From the NCBI GenBank assembly GCA_945876745.1, contig CAMCPL010000002.1, positions 62,001 through 126,000 on the forward strand: a DNA stretch of 64,000 nt. Direction: 5' to 3'. Positions 44,984-54,343 of the stretch are shown one piece after another. Made by a program: the position numbers and the translations under genes. Source of the stretch: an uncultured Clostridia bacterium (GTDB lineage: Bacteria; Bacillota; Clostridia; Oscillospirales; Acutalibacteraceae). Under the pieces are notes generated by a model. The model searched no databases. It worked only from the letters and a program-made list of their open reading frames with translations, and was not told the DNA's origin. Numbering within the stretch: position 1 is the stretch's first letter; each line of letters opens with the position of its first letter.

Positions 44984-45324
44984 TGCATGAGCTTGGCTTG
45001 ATTTATCAGGTTGTAAAAACTGTTGACGAAATAAAAGAAGAGCAAAGCTTGACGGAGGTTAGCTCGATTACTCTGCAAATCGGGGAAATGAGCGACGTTG
45101 TGCCGAATTATATTGAGCAGGCGTGGCTTACCGCAAAGGAAAATACGGCTTACGAAAATACGGCTTTGGTTGTAGAGGTTGTTAAGGCAAGGGCAAAATG
45201 CCTTGACTGCGGCTTTGAGGGAAGCGTAAAATCCTTTGGCTTCGTTTGTCCCGAATGTGCTTCGCAACGTCTTAAAATAATCTCCGGCAGAGAATTTTTA
45301 ATTAAAGAAATTTCAGCAAGATAA
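44983..45324 (+). CDS. hypA: Hydrogenase/nickel maturation protein HypA
   Basis: The 113-residue protein starts 'MHELGLIYQVV', where His2 and nearby atoms bind nickel, and has the zinc site Cys73/Cys76/Cys89/Cys92. ATG 44983 is clear because the motif must begin the protein, and it overlaps the hypB stop. It has no hypCDEF or hydrogenase genes in the window. Confidence 0.93.
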   Translation: MHELGLIYQVVKTVDEIKEEQSLTEVSSITLQIGEMSDVVPNYIEQAWLTAKENTAYENTALVVEVVKARAKCLDCGFEGSVKSFGFVCPECASQRLKIISGREFLIKEISAR

Positions 45325-45335
45325 TTATATTTTAG

Positions 45336-45365
45336 CAAAAAACCGAGTAATTGGCTCGGTTTTCG
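45336..45365 (+). terminator. Terminator after hypA
   Basis: AAAACCGAG (45339-45347) pairs with CTCGGTTTT (45355-45363). Confidence 0.8.
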
Positions 45366-45383
45366 CTGTATTTGAGGTGTGTT

Positions 45384-46298
45384 ATGGAATATTTGAAAAT
45401 AGGCGGCGAGGTTGAAGCGTCGCGCGTCAGCCTTGGCTGTATGCGAATGAGAGACAAGACAAAGAAAGAGGTTTTTGACGTTATAGATACTGCCGTTGAG
45501 TGCGGTATTACTCACTTTGACCATGCCGATATTTACGGCGCAGGCTTAAGCGAGGAGCTTTTCGGCGAGTATATAAAGGCTAATCCGTCGTTTAGGGATA
45601 AAATTGTTTTGCAGTCGAAATGCGCTATTCGTAAGGGCTTTTACGATTTTTCAAAGGAGCATATTATTTCAAGTGTTGAAGGCTCGCTTAAAAGGCTGAA
45701 TACCGACCGCCTTGATGTTTTGCTTCTTCACAGACCCGATACTCTTATGGAGCCTGAGGAGGTTGCCGAAGCGTTTGACGAGCTTCAGTCAAGCGGTAAG
45801 GTGCTGAATTTCGGCGTATCAAATCATAATAAGTACCAAATTGATTTACTTAAAACTGCCGTCAAGCAGCCGATTATTGCAAACCAGCTTCAGTTCAGTA
45901 TAACCGAGTGCGGTATGGTATCGTCAGGACTTAATGTGAATATGAAAAACGACGAGTCTGTTATGCACGACGGCGGACTGCTTGAATACAGCAGAATAAA
46001 TAATATCACTATTCAAACGTGGTCGCCGTTTCAGGCAGGATTTTTCAAGTCGCCGTTTATCGATAACGACGATTATCCCGAAGTTAATGCAAAATTGCAG
46101 GAGCTTGCCGATAAGTATAATACTACAAAAACGGCAATTGCTTCGGCTTGGATTTTGCGCCACCCTGCAAAAATGCAGTTAATCTGCGGCTCAATGACGC
46201 CCGACAGAATCAGACAGGTGTGCGAGGGTGCGAATATTACCTTGAGCCGTGAGGAATGGTACGGCATATACCGTGCGGCAGGCTACCGTTTGCCGTGA
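45384..46298 (+). CDS. Aldo/keto reductase (YdhF-like)
   Basis: The 304-residue TIM-barrel oxidoreductase has the catalytic tetrad: Asp and Tyr in 'THFDHADIYGAG' (about residues 43-54), Lys in 'LQSKCAI' (about 75), His in 'LLLHRPD' (about 113). The C-terminal 'CGSMTPDRIRQVCEGANITLSREEWYGIYRAA' matches the YdhF-type NADPH-binding end. Substrate unknown. GAGGTG precedes ATG 45384, which starts at the conserved N-terminus. Confidence 0.92.
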   Translation: MEYLKIGGEVEASRVSLGCMRMRDKTKKEVFDVIDTAVECGITHFDHADIYGAGLSEELFGEYIKANPSFRDKIVLQSKCAIRKGFYDFSKEHIISSVEGSLKRLNTDRLDVLLLHRPDTLMEPEEVAEAFDELQSSGKVLNFGVSNHNKYQIDLLKTAVKQPIIANQLQFSITECGMVSSGLNVNMKNDESVMHDGGLLEYSRINNITIQTWSPFQAGFFKSPFIDNDDYPEVNAKLQELADKYNTTKTAIASAWILRHPAKMQLICGSMTPDRIRQVCEGANITLSREEWYGIYRAAGYRLP

Positions 46299-46308
46299 TT
46301 GAAAAAAC

Positions 46309-46346
46309 ATAATGCTCGAAGTTCATATGAACTTCGAGCATTTTTC
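46309..46346. terminator. Palindromic terminator between convergent genes
   Basis: A 14-bp perfect stem (46311-46324 with 46329-46342), ATAT loop, then TTT. Serves the aldo/keto reductase gene and probably the convergent symporter gene. Confidence 0.88.
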
Positions 46347-46358
46347 TGCTTTAATACT

Positions 46359-47834
46359 TTATTTGTTGTTTTTCTTTCTGCCTGTCAGCAATGATACTCC
46401 GAAGATTACCGCCAACAAAAGCAATGCAAATGCCATCCATAAAATGCGTACGGTTGTCTGCTCACCGACAAAGAAATCGTAATAACCCTTTAGGTACACA
46501 ACGGTCACGATAATAGGCAGAATATATTGCATATAAGCCCGTGACCATTTAGGAAACCTTAATCCGCTTCCCGTGTTTGCTTCTTTCAGGAAGTTATTAA
46601 AGCCCCAACCGTTTTTTCTCACACAGAACATAACGAAAAGCAGGCTTCCCAAAGGAAGAAGATTGTAGGAAACGATGAAATCCTCCAAGTCCATTATTCC
46701 CGTGCCGTCACCCAAGGGCTGAATTTTTGACAGAACATTGAAGCCTAAAATTGCCGGAATTGAAATAGCGGTTACTATTACGAAATTTACTCCAACCGAT
46801 TTTGAACGCTTCCAGCCGTTCATATCCATAAAGGTTGCAATAAGATTTTCAAATACCGCAACGATTGTTGAAAGCGCCGCAAATGACATAAACACAAAGA
46901 ACATTGCGCCCCAAATTTTACCGCCTGCCATTTGATTAAACAAATTCGGCAGGGTGATGAAAAGAAGGGACGGACCGCTGTCGGGCTGAACTCCGAAAGC
47001 AAAGCAGGCGGGAATGATGATAAAGCCTGCCGTCAGCGCAACAAAGGTGTCGAGTGCCATAACGCTTATGGCTTCTCCGCCGAGCTTCTTTTCTTTTCCG
47101 AGATAGCTTCCGAAAATTTCCATAGCGCCGATACCAAGGCTCAGTGTAAAGAATGCGTGGGACATAGCCGCAAATATTGCGGTGCCGAGCCCTTGTTCCT
47201 TTACGCCCTTGAAATCAGGCACAAGATAAAACCGATATCCATCGCCTGCATTTGGCAGAGTTGCGGAGTGAATTGCGAGCGCGACCATAAGCACAATAAG
47301 AAGCGACATCATTATTTTCGTTATTTTTTCAACTCCGTTTTTAACACCGAGAGCACATATACCAAACGAAATTACTATTGCAATAAATGCCCAAAAGCCC
47401 ATTGTCAGCGGTTGTCCGAGCATTTCGGTGAATACTCCGCCGACCTGTTCAACCGATAAGCCGGACAATCTTCCCGATATTTCAAGATATGCATAATAAA
47501 GCATCCAACCGCCTACCATTGTATAAAACGACATCAGCAAAAAACAGCCCACTATGCTTATCCATTTCAGGTTGTGCCATTTTGTACCCTTCGGTTCGAG
47601 CTTTTCAAATGCTCTGCCCATACCGAACCGGCTTCCTCTGCCGACTGCAAATTCCGACACTAAAATCGGAAAGCCAAGCAAAACAAGGAATATGAGATAC
47701 ATAACGATAAATGCGGCACCGCCGTACATCCCGCAGATATAGGGAAATTTCCATACATTTCCTATGCCTATCGCACAGCCGGCAGAAACTAAAATAAAAC
47801 CGAGCCTTGAAGCAAAGGCTTCTCTTTTTTCCAT
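46359..47834 (-). CDS. Neurotransmitter:sodium symporter family transporter (LeuT fold)
   Basis: The 491-residue protein starts 'MEKREAFASRLGFILVSAGCAIGIGNVWKFPYICGMYGGAAF', the helix 1 region that forms the sodium and substrate site in LeuT-type proteins. About eleven to twelve transmembrane helices are visible. Bacterial members import amino acids with sodium; the substrate cannot be read. GAGGT precedes the ATG. Confidence 0.93.
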   Translation of the reverse strand: MEKREAFASRLGFILVSAGCAIGIGNVWKFPYICGMYGGAAFIVMYLIFLVLLGFPILVSEFAVGRGSRFGMGRAFEKLEPKGTKWHNLKWISIVGCFLLMSFYTMVGGWMLYYAYLEISGRLSGLSVEQVGGVFTEMLGQPLTMGFWAFIAIVISFGICALGVKNGVEKITKIMMSLLIVLMVALAIHSATLPNAGDGYRFYLVPDFKGVKEQGLGTAIFAAMSHAFFTLSLGIGAMEIFGSYLGKEKKLGGEAISVMALDTFVALTAGFIIIPACFAFGVQPDSGPSLLFITLPNLFNQMAGGKIWGAMFFVFMSFAALSTIVAVFENLIATFMDMNGWKRSKSVGVNFVIVTAISIPAILGFNVLSKIQPLGDGTGIMDLEDFIVSYNLLPLGSLLFVMFCVRKNGWGFNNFLKEANTGSGLRFPKWSRAYMQYILPIIVTVVYLKGYYDFFVGEQTTVRILWMAFALLLLAVIFGVSLLTGRKKNNK

Positions 47835-47952
47835 AACAGACCTCTCAATTTTTATTATTTGGTAAGTTTATATTAACAAAACACATTGTATAGGTCAAGA
47901 CTTATTTAGCTGATTATCGAATGAGAATATGCCAATACTTTTATATATAACA

Positions 47953-47980
47953 TTGATTTTTTGTATCTCTATGGTATAAT
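47953..47980 (+). promoter_or_regulatory. Promoter of the M16C protease gene
   Basis: TTGATT (47953-47958), 16-bp spacer, TATAAT (47975-47980). Confidence 0.65.
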
Positions 47981-48010
47981 TGATATGTTAACACTTTTCG
48001 GAGGTTGATT

Positions 48011-50866
48011 ATGAAAACTAATGAGATAATGAACGGATTTGAAATAATTGATATAAAACAGGAAAAGGAGCTTAACGGTCGAGCCGTGCAAATGAAGCAC
48101 ATTAAGTCGGGTGCAAGACTGCTTTGGTTCGACAGACCTGATGTTAACAAGACTTTTTCGATTACATTTCGCACCGTGCCGAGTGACGACACAGGTATTT
48201 TTCATATTTTGGAGCACAGTGTGCTTTGCGGCTCGGAGAAATATCCGCTTAAAGAGCCGTTTGTTGAGCTTATCAAAAACAGTATGAACACCTTTCTCAA
48301 CGCCTTGACCTTCAGCGACAAAACGATGTACCCTATCTCAAGCAAGAATGACAAGGATTTCTTCAATCTTATGGACGTTTATCTTGACGCCGTTTTTAAT
48401 CCGCTGATTTACAAAAAACCCGAAATTTTTTATCAGGAGGGCTGGCATTATGAAATCGGTAAAAACGACGCCGTTAGCTACAAGGGCGTTGTGTTCAACG
48501 AAATGAAGGGCGTTTATGCCGACAGCGAATCGGTTAAGGAAAGCGCCGTGCTTGCCGGTCTTTTCCCCGACAGCTGTTACAGCTTTGAGTCGGGCGGTCA
48601 TCCTACGCATATTCCCGATTTGACCTATGAACAGTTTGTTGACGGTCACAGAAAGTTTTATCACCCGTCAAACAGCTATATCATTCTTGACGGCGACTTG
48701 GATATAGAAAAGGTAACGGCACATATCGACTCAAATTATCTTTGCAAATACGAAAGCATTGAGCCTTGCCCGATGCCTGAAATGCAAAAGCCCGTAAAAT
48801 CGGAAATGAACGAGGTTTATTTTGAACAGTCAAAGGATATGCCTCTTGAAAACCGAAGCTCGCTTGAGCTTGGCTTTGTTATCGGCAAATTTGATGAAAA
48901 AGAAAAGATTTATGCAGCTCGTATTTTGAGCGATATACTTTGCGACAATAATCAGTCGTATCTTACGAGCTCGCTTTTGTCAAAGGGCTTGGCAGAGGAT
49001 GTAAGTATTCATATTATTGACGGAATTTTGCAGCCTTGCGGGGTGATTGATATAAAAAATATCAAGGACGGCTCTGCTTCACAGGTTCGCAAAACAGTTA
49101 TGGAATTGCTTTCAGAGCTTTGCGAAAAGGGAATTGACCGCAGCGAGCTTGAAGCGGCGGTATCAAATTTTGAATTTCAGCTTAAGGAAAAGGATTTCGG
49201 TTTTCCGAGAGGACTTTATAACGCAATGTGCGCTATGGAAACATGGCTTTATGACGGCAATCCGCTTGATAATATCATTACGGGCAGCATTTTTGACGAC
49301 CTGCGTGAAAAGGCTGATAACGGATATTTTGAGGATTTAATCAAGGAATTGTTTATTGACAATGCTCATTCGTGCAGTGTTCTCGCAAAGCCGTCGTATA
49401 CGGCAGGCGAGCAGGCTGTTAAAAAGGAAAACGACAGAATTAACGCCGTTACTTCAAGCTGGAACGATGCTCAAAGGCAGTATTATCTTGACGAGCAAAA
49501 AAGACTTGACGAATGGCAGTCGAGCGTTGATACTCCCGAAGCACTTGCAAAGATCCCGACTATAACTCTTGATGATATCAGTATTGAGCCGGAGGAGCTT
49601 CCGACTCAAATTGAGGGTAATATCCTAAAGCATAATGTTCAAACCGACGGCATAGTTTATGTCAATATGTATTTTGACGTAACCTCGATTGAAGAGGAAA
49701 AGCTGTCCGAAATGAGACTTTTGTGCTCGCTTCTCGGTGAGGTGGCAACCGAAAATTATTCTGCAAAGGAGCTTAAAACACAGCTTCTTACAAAATGCGG
49801 AAGCTACTCGGTTAGTCTTTTGCCGTTTGCAAAGCTCGGAAAAATGAACGAGGGAACGATAAAAATTAAGGTGTCCTTCAGCGCACTTGAAAGATATGTA
49901 AGCGACGCCGCCGAGTTGATAAGAGAGATGATAACCTCCTCAAAATTTGACGATAAGTCCTGTATTATCGATATTATCCGTCAAATTAAACAGGCTACGT
50001 ATCAAAGCTATGTTACCTCCGGCTCGACACACGCAATGCGCAGAGCGTCGGCGTACTTCGGTTATGAGGGCGTTGTGGGTGAACGCACGGGCGGAATTGA
50101 ATATTATCAATGGCTGAAGCTTCAGGAAAATGAGCCGAGTGTTATTTCAAGGCTTTCAAGTCTGCTCAAGTCCGCCTTTTGTAAGGATAACGTTATCATA
50201 AGCGTGACAAACGACAATGCCGAAAAATATGTTGATTTGGCAAAGAAAATTGTTGACGGACTCGCAGACTCACAGTATACCGATGAGCTTAAAATCAAGC
50301 CTTGGAAAAAGTCAAATGACGGAATTATTATACCGGGTGATATATCGTTCTCCGGTATGTGCGGCGACTTAGGGCTTTATGACGGAAAAGCGCTTCTTAT
50401 GAGCCATATTATATCGCTTGATTATCTTTGGAATGAGGTCAGAGTAAAGGGCGGCGCTTACGGTACCGGTCTGAGAAATTCTACAAACGGATCGGTCAGC
50501 GCATATTCCTACCGTGACCCTGATTCGAGCACATCCCTTTCGGTTTATTTGAAATCGGGCGAGTATCTTCGTTCACTTGTGAAATCACAAAAAAGTTTGC
50601 TTGGATTTATCATAGGCGCTTTTTCCTCCGTATCACCCTTGCTTACTCCGTCGCTGACAGGCTTTTCGGCAGATGTAAACTATATTAAGGGCGTCAGCGA
50701 GGACTTCAGGCGCGAATTTCGCAGACAGCTCGTCGGCACGACATTGCAGGATTTGAACGAGCTTTCGTACAGGCTTGACGATGCGCTGAGTAACGGTTGC
50801 TTTTGTATTGTCGGCTCACAGGGACAGATCGACAAAGCAAGGCTCGACAATATTTATTCGTTATAA
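48011..50866 (+). CDS. M16C-family zinc metallopeptidase (presequence-protease-like)
   Basis: The 951-residue protease has the inverted zinc motif 'HILEHSVLCGSEKYP' (HxxEH, about residues 62-66) with the distal Glu expected about 75 residues later ('NEMKGVYAD'). Two halves fold into a closed chamber that cuts short peptides. The C-terminal 'EVRVKGGAYG' and 'YSYRDP' are the substrate-binding Arg/Tyr motifs. It is cytoplasmic (no signal). GGAGG sits 6 bp before ATG 48011. Confidence 0.93.
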   Translation: MKTNEIMNGFEIIDIKQEKELNGRAVQMKHIKSGARLLWFDRPDVNKTFSITFRTVPSDDTGIFHILEHSVLCGSEKYPLKEPFVELIKNSMNTFLNALTFSDKTMYPISSKNDKDFFNLMDVYLDAVFNPLIYKKPEIFYQEGWHYEIGKNDAVSYKGVVFNEMKGVYADSESVKESAVLAGLFPDSCYSFESGGHPTHIPDLTYEQFVDGHRKFYHPSNSYIILDGDLDIEKVTAHIDSNYLCKYESIEPCPMPEMQKPVKSEMNEVYFEQSKDMPLENRSSLELGFVIGKFDEKEKIYAARILSDILCDNNQSYLTSSLLSKGLAEDVSIHIIDGILQPCGVIDIKNIKDGSASQVRKTVMELLSELCEKGIDRSELEAAVSNFEFQLKEKDFGFPRGLYNAMCAMETWLYDGNPLDNIITGSIFDDLREKADNGYFEDLIKELFIDNAHSCSVLAKPSYTAGEQAVKKENDRINAVTSSWNDAQRQYYLDEQKRLDEWQSSVDTPEALAKIPTITLDDISIEPEELPTQIEGNILKHNVQTDGIVYVNMYFDVTSIEEEKLSEMRLLCSLLGEVATENYSAKELKTQLLTKCGSYSVSLLPFAKLGKMNEGTIKIKVSFSALERYVSDAAELIREMITSSKFDDKSCIIDIIRQIKQATYQSYVTSGSTHAMRRASAYFGYEGVVGERTGGIEYYQWLKLQENEPSVISRLSSLLKSAFCKDNVIISVTNDNAEKYVDLAKKIVDGLADSQYTDELKIKPWKKSNDGIIIPGDISFSGMCGDLGLYDGKALLMSHIISLDYLWNEVRVKGGAYGTGLRNSTNGSVSAYSYRDPDSSTSLSVYLKSGEYLRSLVKSQKSLLGFIIGAFSSVSPLLTPSLTGFSADVNYIKGVSEDFRREFRRQLVGTTLQDLNELSYRLDDALSNGCFCIVGSQGQIDKARLDNIYSL

Positions 50867-50871
50867 TGCTT

Positions 50872-50903
50872 ACAAAAACCGTCGAATTTTCGGCGGTTTT
50901 TCG
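50872..50903 (+). terminator. Terminator after the M16C gene
   Basis: A 12-bp stem with one G-T pair (50874-50885; 50890-50901) ending in five T. Confidence 0.85.
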
Positions 50904-50931
50904 GTTTGTTATTGCCTTATAAACAAAAATA

Positions 50932-50960
50932 TTGACTTGAAGCGTGAAATTTATTATAAT
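50932..50960 (+). promoter_or_regulatory. Promoter of the amino-acid ABC transporter operon
   Basis: TTGACT (50932-50937), 17-bp spacer, TATAAT (50955-50960). Confidence 0.75.
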
Positions 50961-50995
50961 AGTATCATTAAATTTATAAAAAGGAAGGAAAAAAT

Positions 50996-51766
50996 ATGAA
51001 AAAGACTTTCAAGAGAATTGCAGCCTTGGTATTGGCAATACTCACAGTAACCGCTGTATTTGCAGGCTGCTCAAACGCAAAGAAGACAGATGTTGACTAC
51101 ATTATCGCAACTGACACAACCTTTAAGCCGTTTGAATATACTGACGCAAACGGAGATTTCGTTGGTATCGACGTTGATATTCTTGCTGCTATCGCAGAGG
51201 ATCAGGGCTTTACTTACGAGCTTAAGTCACTCGGTTGGGACGCTTCAATTGCCGCTTGTCAGGCAGGACAGGCTAACGGTATGATTGCCGGCGCTTCAAT
51301 TACAGACGAGCGTAAGAGCACAGGTTGGATTTTCTCCGACTCTTACTACACAGCTACACAGTGTGTTGCAGTAGGCAAGGATTCTGCAATCGACTCAATC
51401 GCAGACATCAAGGGCGCAACAGTTGCCGTAAAGACAGGCACACAGGGCGCAAGCTATGCCGAATCAATCAAGGACGAGTACGAATTAAAGCTTACTTATT
51501 TCGAGGATAGCCCGACAATGTATCAGGCTGTTACAGGCGGTCAGTGTGTTGCTTGCTTCGAGGACACTCCGATTATGGCTGCTTCAATTAAGGACGGCGA
51601 TCTTGCTATGAAGATTTTGACCGACTCCGAAAACGAGGGTGCAGGCTACGGCTTTGCAATCTTTGATGCAAAGAATCAGGAGCTTGTTGACAAGTTCAAT
51701 GCAGGTCTTAAGAACATTAAGGCTAACGGCAAGTACGACGAAATTATTGCTAAGTATCTCGGCTAA
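50996..51766 (+). CDS. Amino-acid ABC transporter substrate-binding lipoprotein
   Basis: The 256-residue SBP_bac_3 protein has a lipoprotein signal (lipobox 'VFAGC', Cys25) and ligand-binding 'ATDTTFKPFEYTDANGDFVGIDVDILAAIAE' (about 38-68) plus 'AGASITDERKSTGWIFSDSYY'. It should bind a polar or branched amino acid outside the membrane. AAGGAAGG precedes the ATG. Permease and ATPase genes follow. Confidence 0.94.
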   Translation: MKKTFKRIAALVLAILTVTAVFAGCSNAKKTDVDYIIATDTTFKPFEYTDANGDFVGIDVDILAAIAEDQGFTYELKSLGWDASIAACQAGQANGMIAGASITDERKSTGWIFSDSYYTATQCVAVGKDSAIDSIADIKGATVAVKTGTQGASYAESIKDEYELKLTYFEDSPTMYQAVTGGQCVACFEDTPIMAASIKDGDLAMKILTDSENEGAGYGFAIFDAKNQELVDKFNAGLKNIKANGKYDEIIAKYLG

Positions 51767-51796
51767 TAAATGAGCGACTTATGTCGTAACAATTTC

Positions 51797-51836
51797 AGCC
51801 ACCCGACCGACGGCGTTCGGAAACGGTGGCTTTATT
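51797..51836 (+). terminator. Intergenic stem-loop between binding protein and permease (attenuator-like)
   Basis: AGCCACC (51797-51803) pairs with GGTGGCT (51825-51831) with an inner CCGA/TCGG stem, then TTTATT. It probably protects or ends part of the transcripts, giving more binding protein than permease. Confidence 0.6.
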
Positions 51837-51895
51837 GCTTACCTATTACTAACGGTAAAGCGTTTGTTCTTTGGTAAATGGGAGGAGTTAATTCT

Positions 51896-52570
51896 ATGGC
51901 TTCAATCATAGAAAATTTCGGCGGTATTCTTTTGACCGCTATGGGTAAAACGCTGATTATGGCGTTGTACGGGCTTTTCTTTGCCTGTATTATTGGTTTG
52001 ATTTTCGGTATTTTATCTGTACTTAAAAATAAGGTGTGCAATGTGATTTATCGACTTTTTGTCGACATAATCCGCGGTGTGCCTATGATAGTTTTGGCGT
52101 TCTTTATTTACTTCGGTATTCCGCTTGCAATAAACAAGGTTATATCGGGCAATTTTACATTGAGCGCCTTGCAGGCAGGTATTGTGGCGCTTGCGCTTAA
52201 CTGTGGCGCTTATATGGCTGAAATTATCCGTGCAGGTATTCAATCCGTTGATATCGGTCAGATGGAAGCCGCAAGAAGCCTCGGTATGTCCTACGGTAAG
52301 GCTATGCGTAAGGTTGTGCTTCCGCAGGCTATCAGAACTATGGTTCCGTCAATTATCAATCAGTTCATCATAACCTTAAAGGATACCTCGATTTTGTCGG
52401 TTATCGGCTTTCCGGAGCTTGTTAATCAGGCAAAGAACGTTGTTGCTATAACTATGGATGCGTTTTCCGTTTGGGCGATAGTTGCCGTTATGTATCTTAT
52501 CGCCATTACGATTCTTTCGTATTCTGCAAAACTTCTTGAAAGGAGATTGAACCGTGGCCGTAAATTATGA
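51896..52570 (+). CDS. Amino-acid ABC transporter permease (GlnP/HisM-type)
   Basis: The 224-residue permease has five to six helices and the ATPase-coupling EAA loop '[30 protein letters not shown]' (about residues 125-154). ATG 51896 is chosen because GGGAGGAG (51880-51887) precedes it; an upstream ATG at 51878 is part of that region. Its end overlaps the ATPase gene by 17 bp. Confidence 0.94.
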   Translation: MASIIENFGGILLTAMGKTLIMALYGLFFACIIGLIFGILSVLKNKVCNVIYRLFVDIIRGVPMIVLAFFIYFGIPLAINKVISGNFTLSALQAGIVALALNCGAYMAEIIRAGIQSVDIGQMEAARSLGMSYGKAMRKVVLPQAIRTMVPSIINQFIITLKDTSILSVIGFPELVNQAKNVVAITMDAFSVWAIVAVMYLIAITILSYSAKLLERRLNRGRKL

Positions 52571-53300
52571 TAATGTAAAAATCCATGTTTCCCATTTGAA
52601 AAAATCATTTGGAAAGACAGAAGTGCTCAAGGATATTACAACCGATATTTATGAGGGCGAGGTAGTTGTTATTCTCGGTCCGTCGGGCTGTGGAAAATCA
52701 ACCTTTTTGAGATGCATAAACCGTCTTGAAGATATCACCGGCGGTGAAATGGTCGTTGACGGAAACCATATGGATGACAAAAAGATTGATATAAACAAGG
52801 CTCGTGAAAATGTCGGAATGGTATTTCAGCATTTCAATCTTTTCAATAACCTCAATGTTATCGACAACCTCACTCTTGCACCTATTCAGGTCAAGAAAAT
52901 GAAAAAAGAGGACGCAACGGCGCTCGCTCTTGAAATGCTCAGAAAGGTTGGCTTGGAGGAAAAGGCAAACGAATATCCCGCAATGCTCTCCGGCGGTCAA
53001 AAGCAGAGAGTTGCTATTGCAAGAGCGCTTTGTATGAATCCCGATATTATGCTTTTCGACGAGCCTACTTCGGCACTTGACCCTGAAATGGTAGGCGAGG
53101 TTCTCGGCGTTATGCGCGAGCTTGCCGAGGAAGGTATGACAATGGTTATCGTAACCCACGAAATCGGCTTTGCCCGTGAGGTAGCAAACCGTGTACTCTT
53201 CATCTACGACGGCAAGATATTGGAGGAGGGAACTCCGCAGGAGGTTATTTATAACCCTCAGCAGGAAAGAGCAAGGGACTTCTTCAATAAGGTGTTATGA
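52554..53300 (+). CDS. Amino-acid ABC transporter ATP-binding protein (GlnQ-type)
   Basis: The 248-residue ATPase has Walker A '[10 protein letters not shown]' (about residues 42-51), Q-loop 'FQHFNLF', signature '[15 protein letters not shown]' (about 140), Walker B '[13 protein letters not shown]' and switch His 'THEIG'. The start is GTG at 52554, inside the permease gene and 9 bp after AGGAG. With the two preceding genes it forms a complete polar amino-acid importer. Confidence 0.96.
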   Translation: MAVNYDNVKIHVSHLKKSFGKTEVLKDITTDIYEGEVVVILGPSGCGKSTFLRCINRLEDITGGEMVVDGNHMDDKKIDINKARENVGMVFQHFNLFNNLNVIDNLTLAPIQVKKMKKEDATALALEMLRKVGLEEKANEYPAMLSGGQKQRVAIARALCMNPDIMLFDEPTSALDPEMVGEVLGVMRELAEEGMTMVIVTHEIGFAREVANRVLFIYDGKILEEGTPQEVIYNPQQERARDFFNKVL

Positions 53301-53331
53301 TACAGTTACAATAATTGAATTATGTAAAAAA

Positions 53332-53386
53332 ACAATGCTTCGGTTTACTTTGACAGTATTCCGAAGCATTTTGCATTTTTTATTCA
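53332..53386 (+). terminator. Terminator after the amino-acid transporter operon
   Basis: AATGCTTCGG (53334-53343) with CCGAAGCATT (53361-53370), then T-rich sequence. Confidence 0.85.
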
Positions 53387-53391
53387 TAAAA

Positions 53392-53505
53392 TGTCGAATT
53401 TTGACAAATGTGAAAATTTTTCACATAAATTGTTGAAAAACACTTGATTTTTGTTTTCGAGCGTGGTAATATGTGGAAGCGTCGACGATGTGAATATATT
53501 TCACA
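53392..53505 (+). promoter_or_regulatory. spo0A control region: 0A box, promoter and two matching palindromes
   Basis: A perfect 0A box (TGTCGAA, 53392-53398) is the known Spo0A recognition sequence. A promoter follows (TTGATT 53444-53449, N17, TAATAT 53467-53472). Two TGTGAA-N5-TTCACA palindromes lie at 53409-53425 and 53489-53505, centres exactly 80 bp apart, one on each side of the promoter. They could bind an unknown repressor by looping. No sigma-H element is certain. Confidence 0.65.
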
Positions 53506-53532
53506 ATATTTTATCGAAAGGAAGAACATTTT

Positions 53533-54312
53533 ATGACAAACGAAAAAATGAAGGTATTAATTGCGGACGACACGGCTGAATTTGGAAAAGCCTGTCAAAG
53601 AGAAATGGCGCTGCTCGGAATGGAAGCGGTGCTTACTAAAAAGGACGGCAGAAGCGTAATCGAGTGCATTGAGGCGCAACGCTTTGACGCAGTGATTTTT
53701 GATGTGTTTATGAGCGGAGTTGACGGTATCGAGGTAATGGAGTATATTTCCCAAAGTTTTACTCAAAAGCCGATAATTATGGTTATTTCGGCGGTTGACA
53801 GCGCCGAGTTTGAAAGCAGGATTATTTCTTCGGGAGCAGATTTCTATTTCTTAAAGCCTGTTGATGCGAAGGCTATTTCAAAAAGACTTCAAAGCATCGC
53901 AAGCTGGAACCGTGAAAAGCTGAAAATAAGTGTGCCCGTACAAAGAGATACCGAGCTTATTATCTCTGACATTATGCGACAAATCGGCGTTCCCGCCCAT
54001 ATCAAGGGTTATCAGTATTTACGAAGCGCTATCGAACTTTGTATTGACGACAAGGAAATGCTTGAAAGCGTAACGAAACTGCTTTATCCTACCGTTGCGA
54101 AGATGTATTCTACAACCTCGTCAAGAGTTGAGCGTGCAATTCGCCACGCAATTGAGGTTGCGTGGGACAGAGGCGACGTTGACGTGCTTTCCTCGTATTT
54201 CGGCTATACAATTCAATCTAACAGAGGTAAGCCGACAAACAGCGAATTTATCGCAATGATTAGCGACAGAATAAAGCTAATGATGAATAATTCAAAGGTA
54301 ATTAACGGTTGA
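53533..54312 (+). CDS. spo0A: Sporulation master response regulator Spo0A
   Basis: The 259-residue regulator has a receiver domain with acidic pocket 'ADD' (12-13), phosphorylated Asp57 in 'VIFDVFMSGVDG' and Lys in 'FLKPVD' (about 108). The C-terminal Spo0A DNA-binding domain is diagnostic: 'IGVPAHIKGYQYLRSAIEL', 'TTSSRVERAIRHAIEVAWDRGD' and 'KPTNSEFIAMISDRI'. Spo0A~P controls entry into sporulation in Bacilli and Clostridia. The usual neighbour spoIVB is not here. GAAAGGAAG precedes the ATG. Confidence 0.97.
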   Translation: MTNEKMKVLIADDTAEFGKACQREMALLGMEAVLTKKDGRSVIECIEAQRFDAVIFDVFMSGVDGIEVMEYISQSFTQKPIIMVISAVDSAEFESRIISSGADFYFLKPVDAKAISKRLQSIASWNREKLKISVPVQRDTELIISDIMRQIGVPAHIKGYQYLRSAIELCIDDKEMLESVTKLLYPTVAKMYSTTSSRVERAIRHAIEVAWDRGDVDVLSSYFGYTIQSNRGKPTNSEFIAMISDRIKLMMNNSKVING

Positions 54313-54337
54313 AGTAGTGACTTGGATGTAGTATAAT
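54309..54337 (+). promoter_or_regulatory. Promoter of the histidine phosphatase gene (leaderless geometry)
   Basis: TTGAAG (54309-54314) at the spo0A stop, 17-bp spacer, TATAAT (54332-54337). The expected +1 is about 54343-54345, on the ATG at 54344. Confidence 0.7.
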
Positions 54338-54343
54338 CGGCTT

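Noticed and set aside
53409-53505. CRP, Rex or cre sites at spo0A
   Set aside because: CRP sites are TGTGA-N6-TCACA and Rex sites have a shorter centre; both palindromes have one extra central base, so neither assignment is safe.
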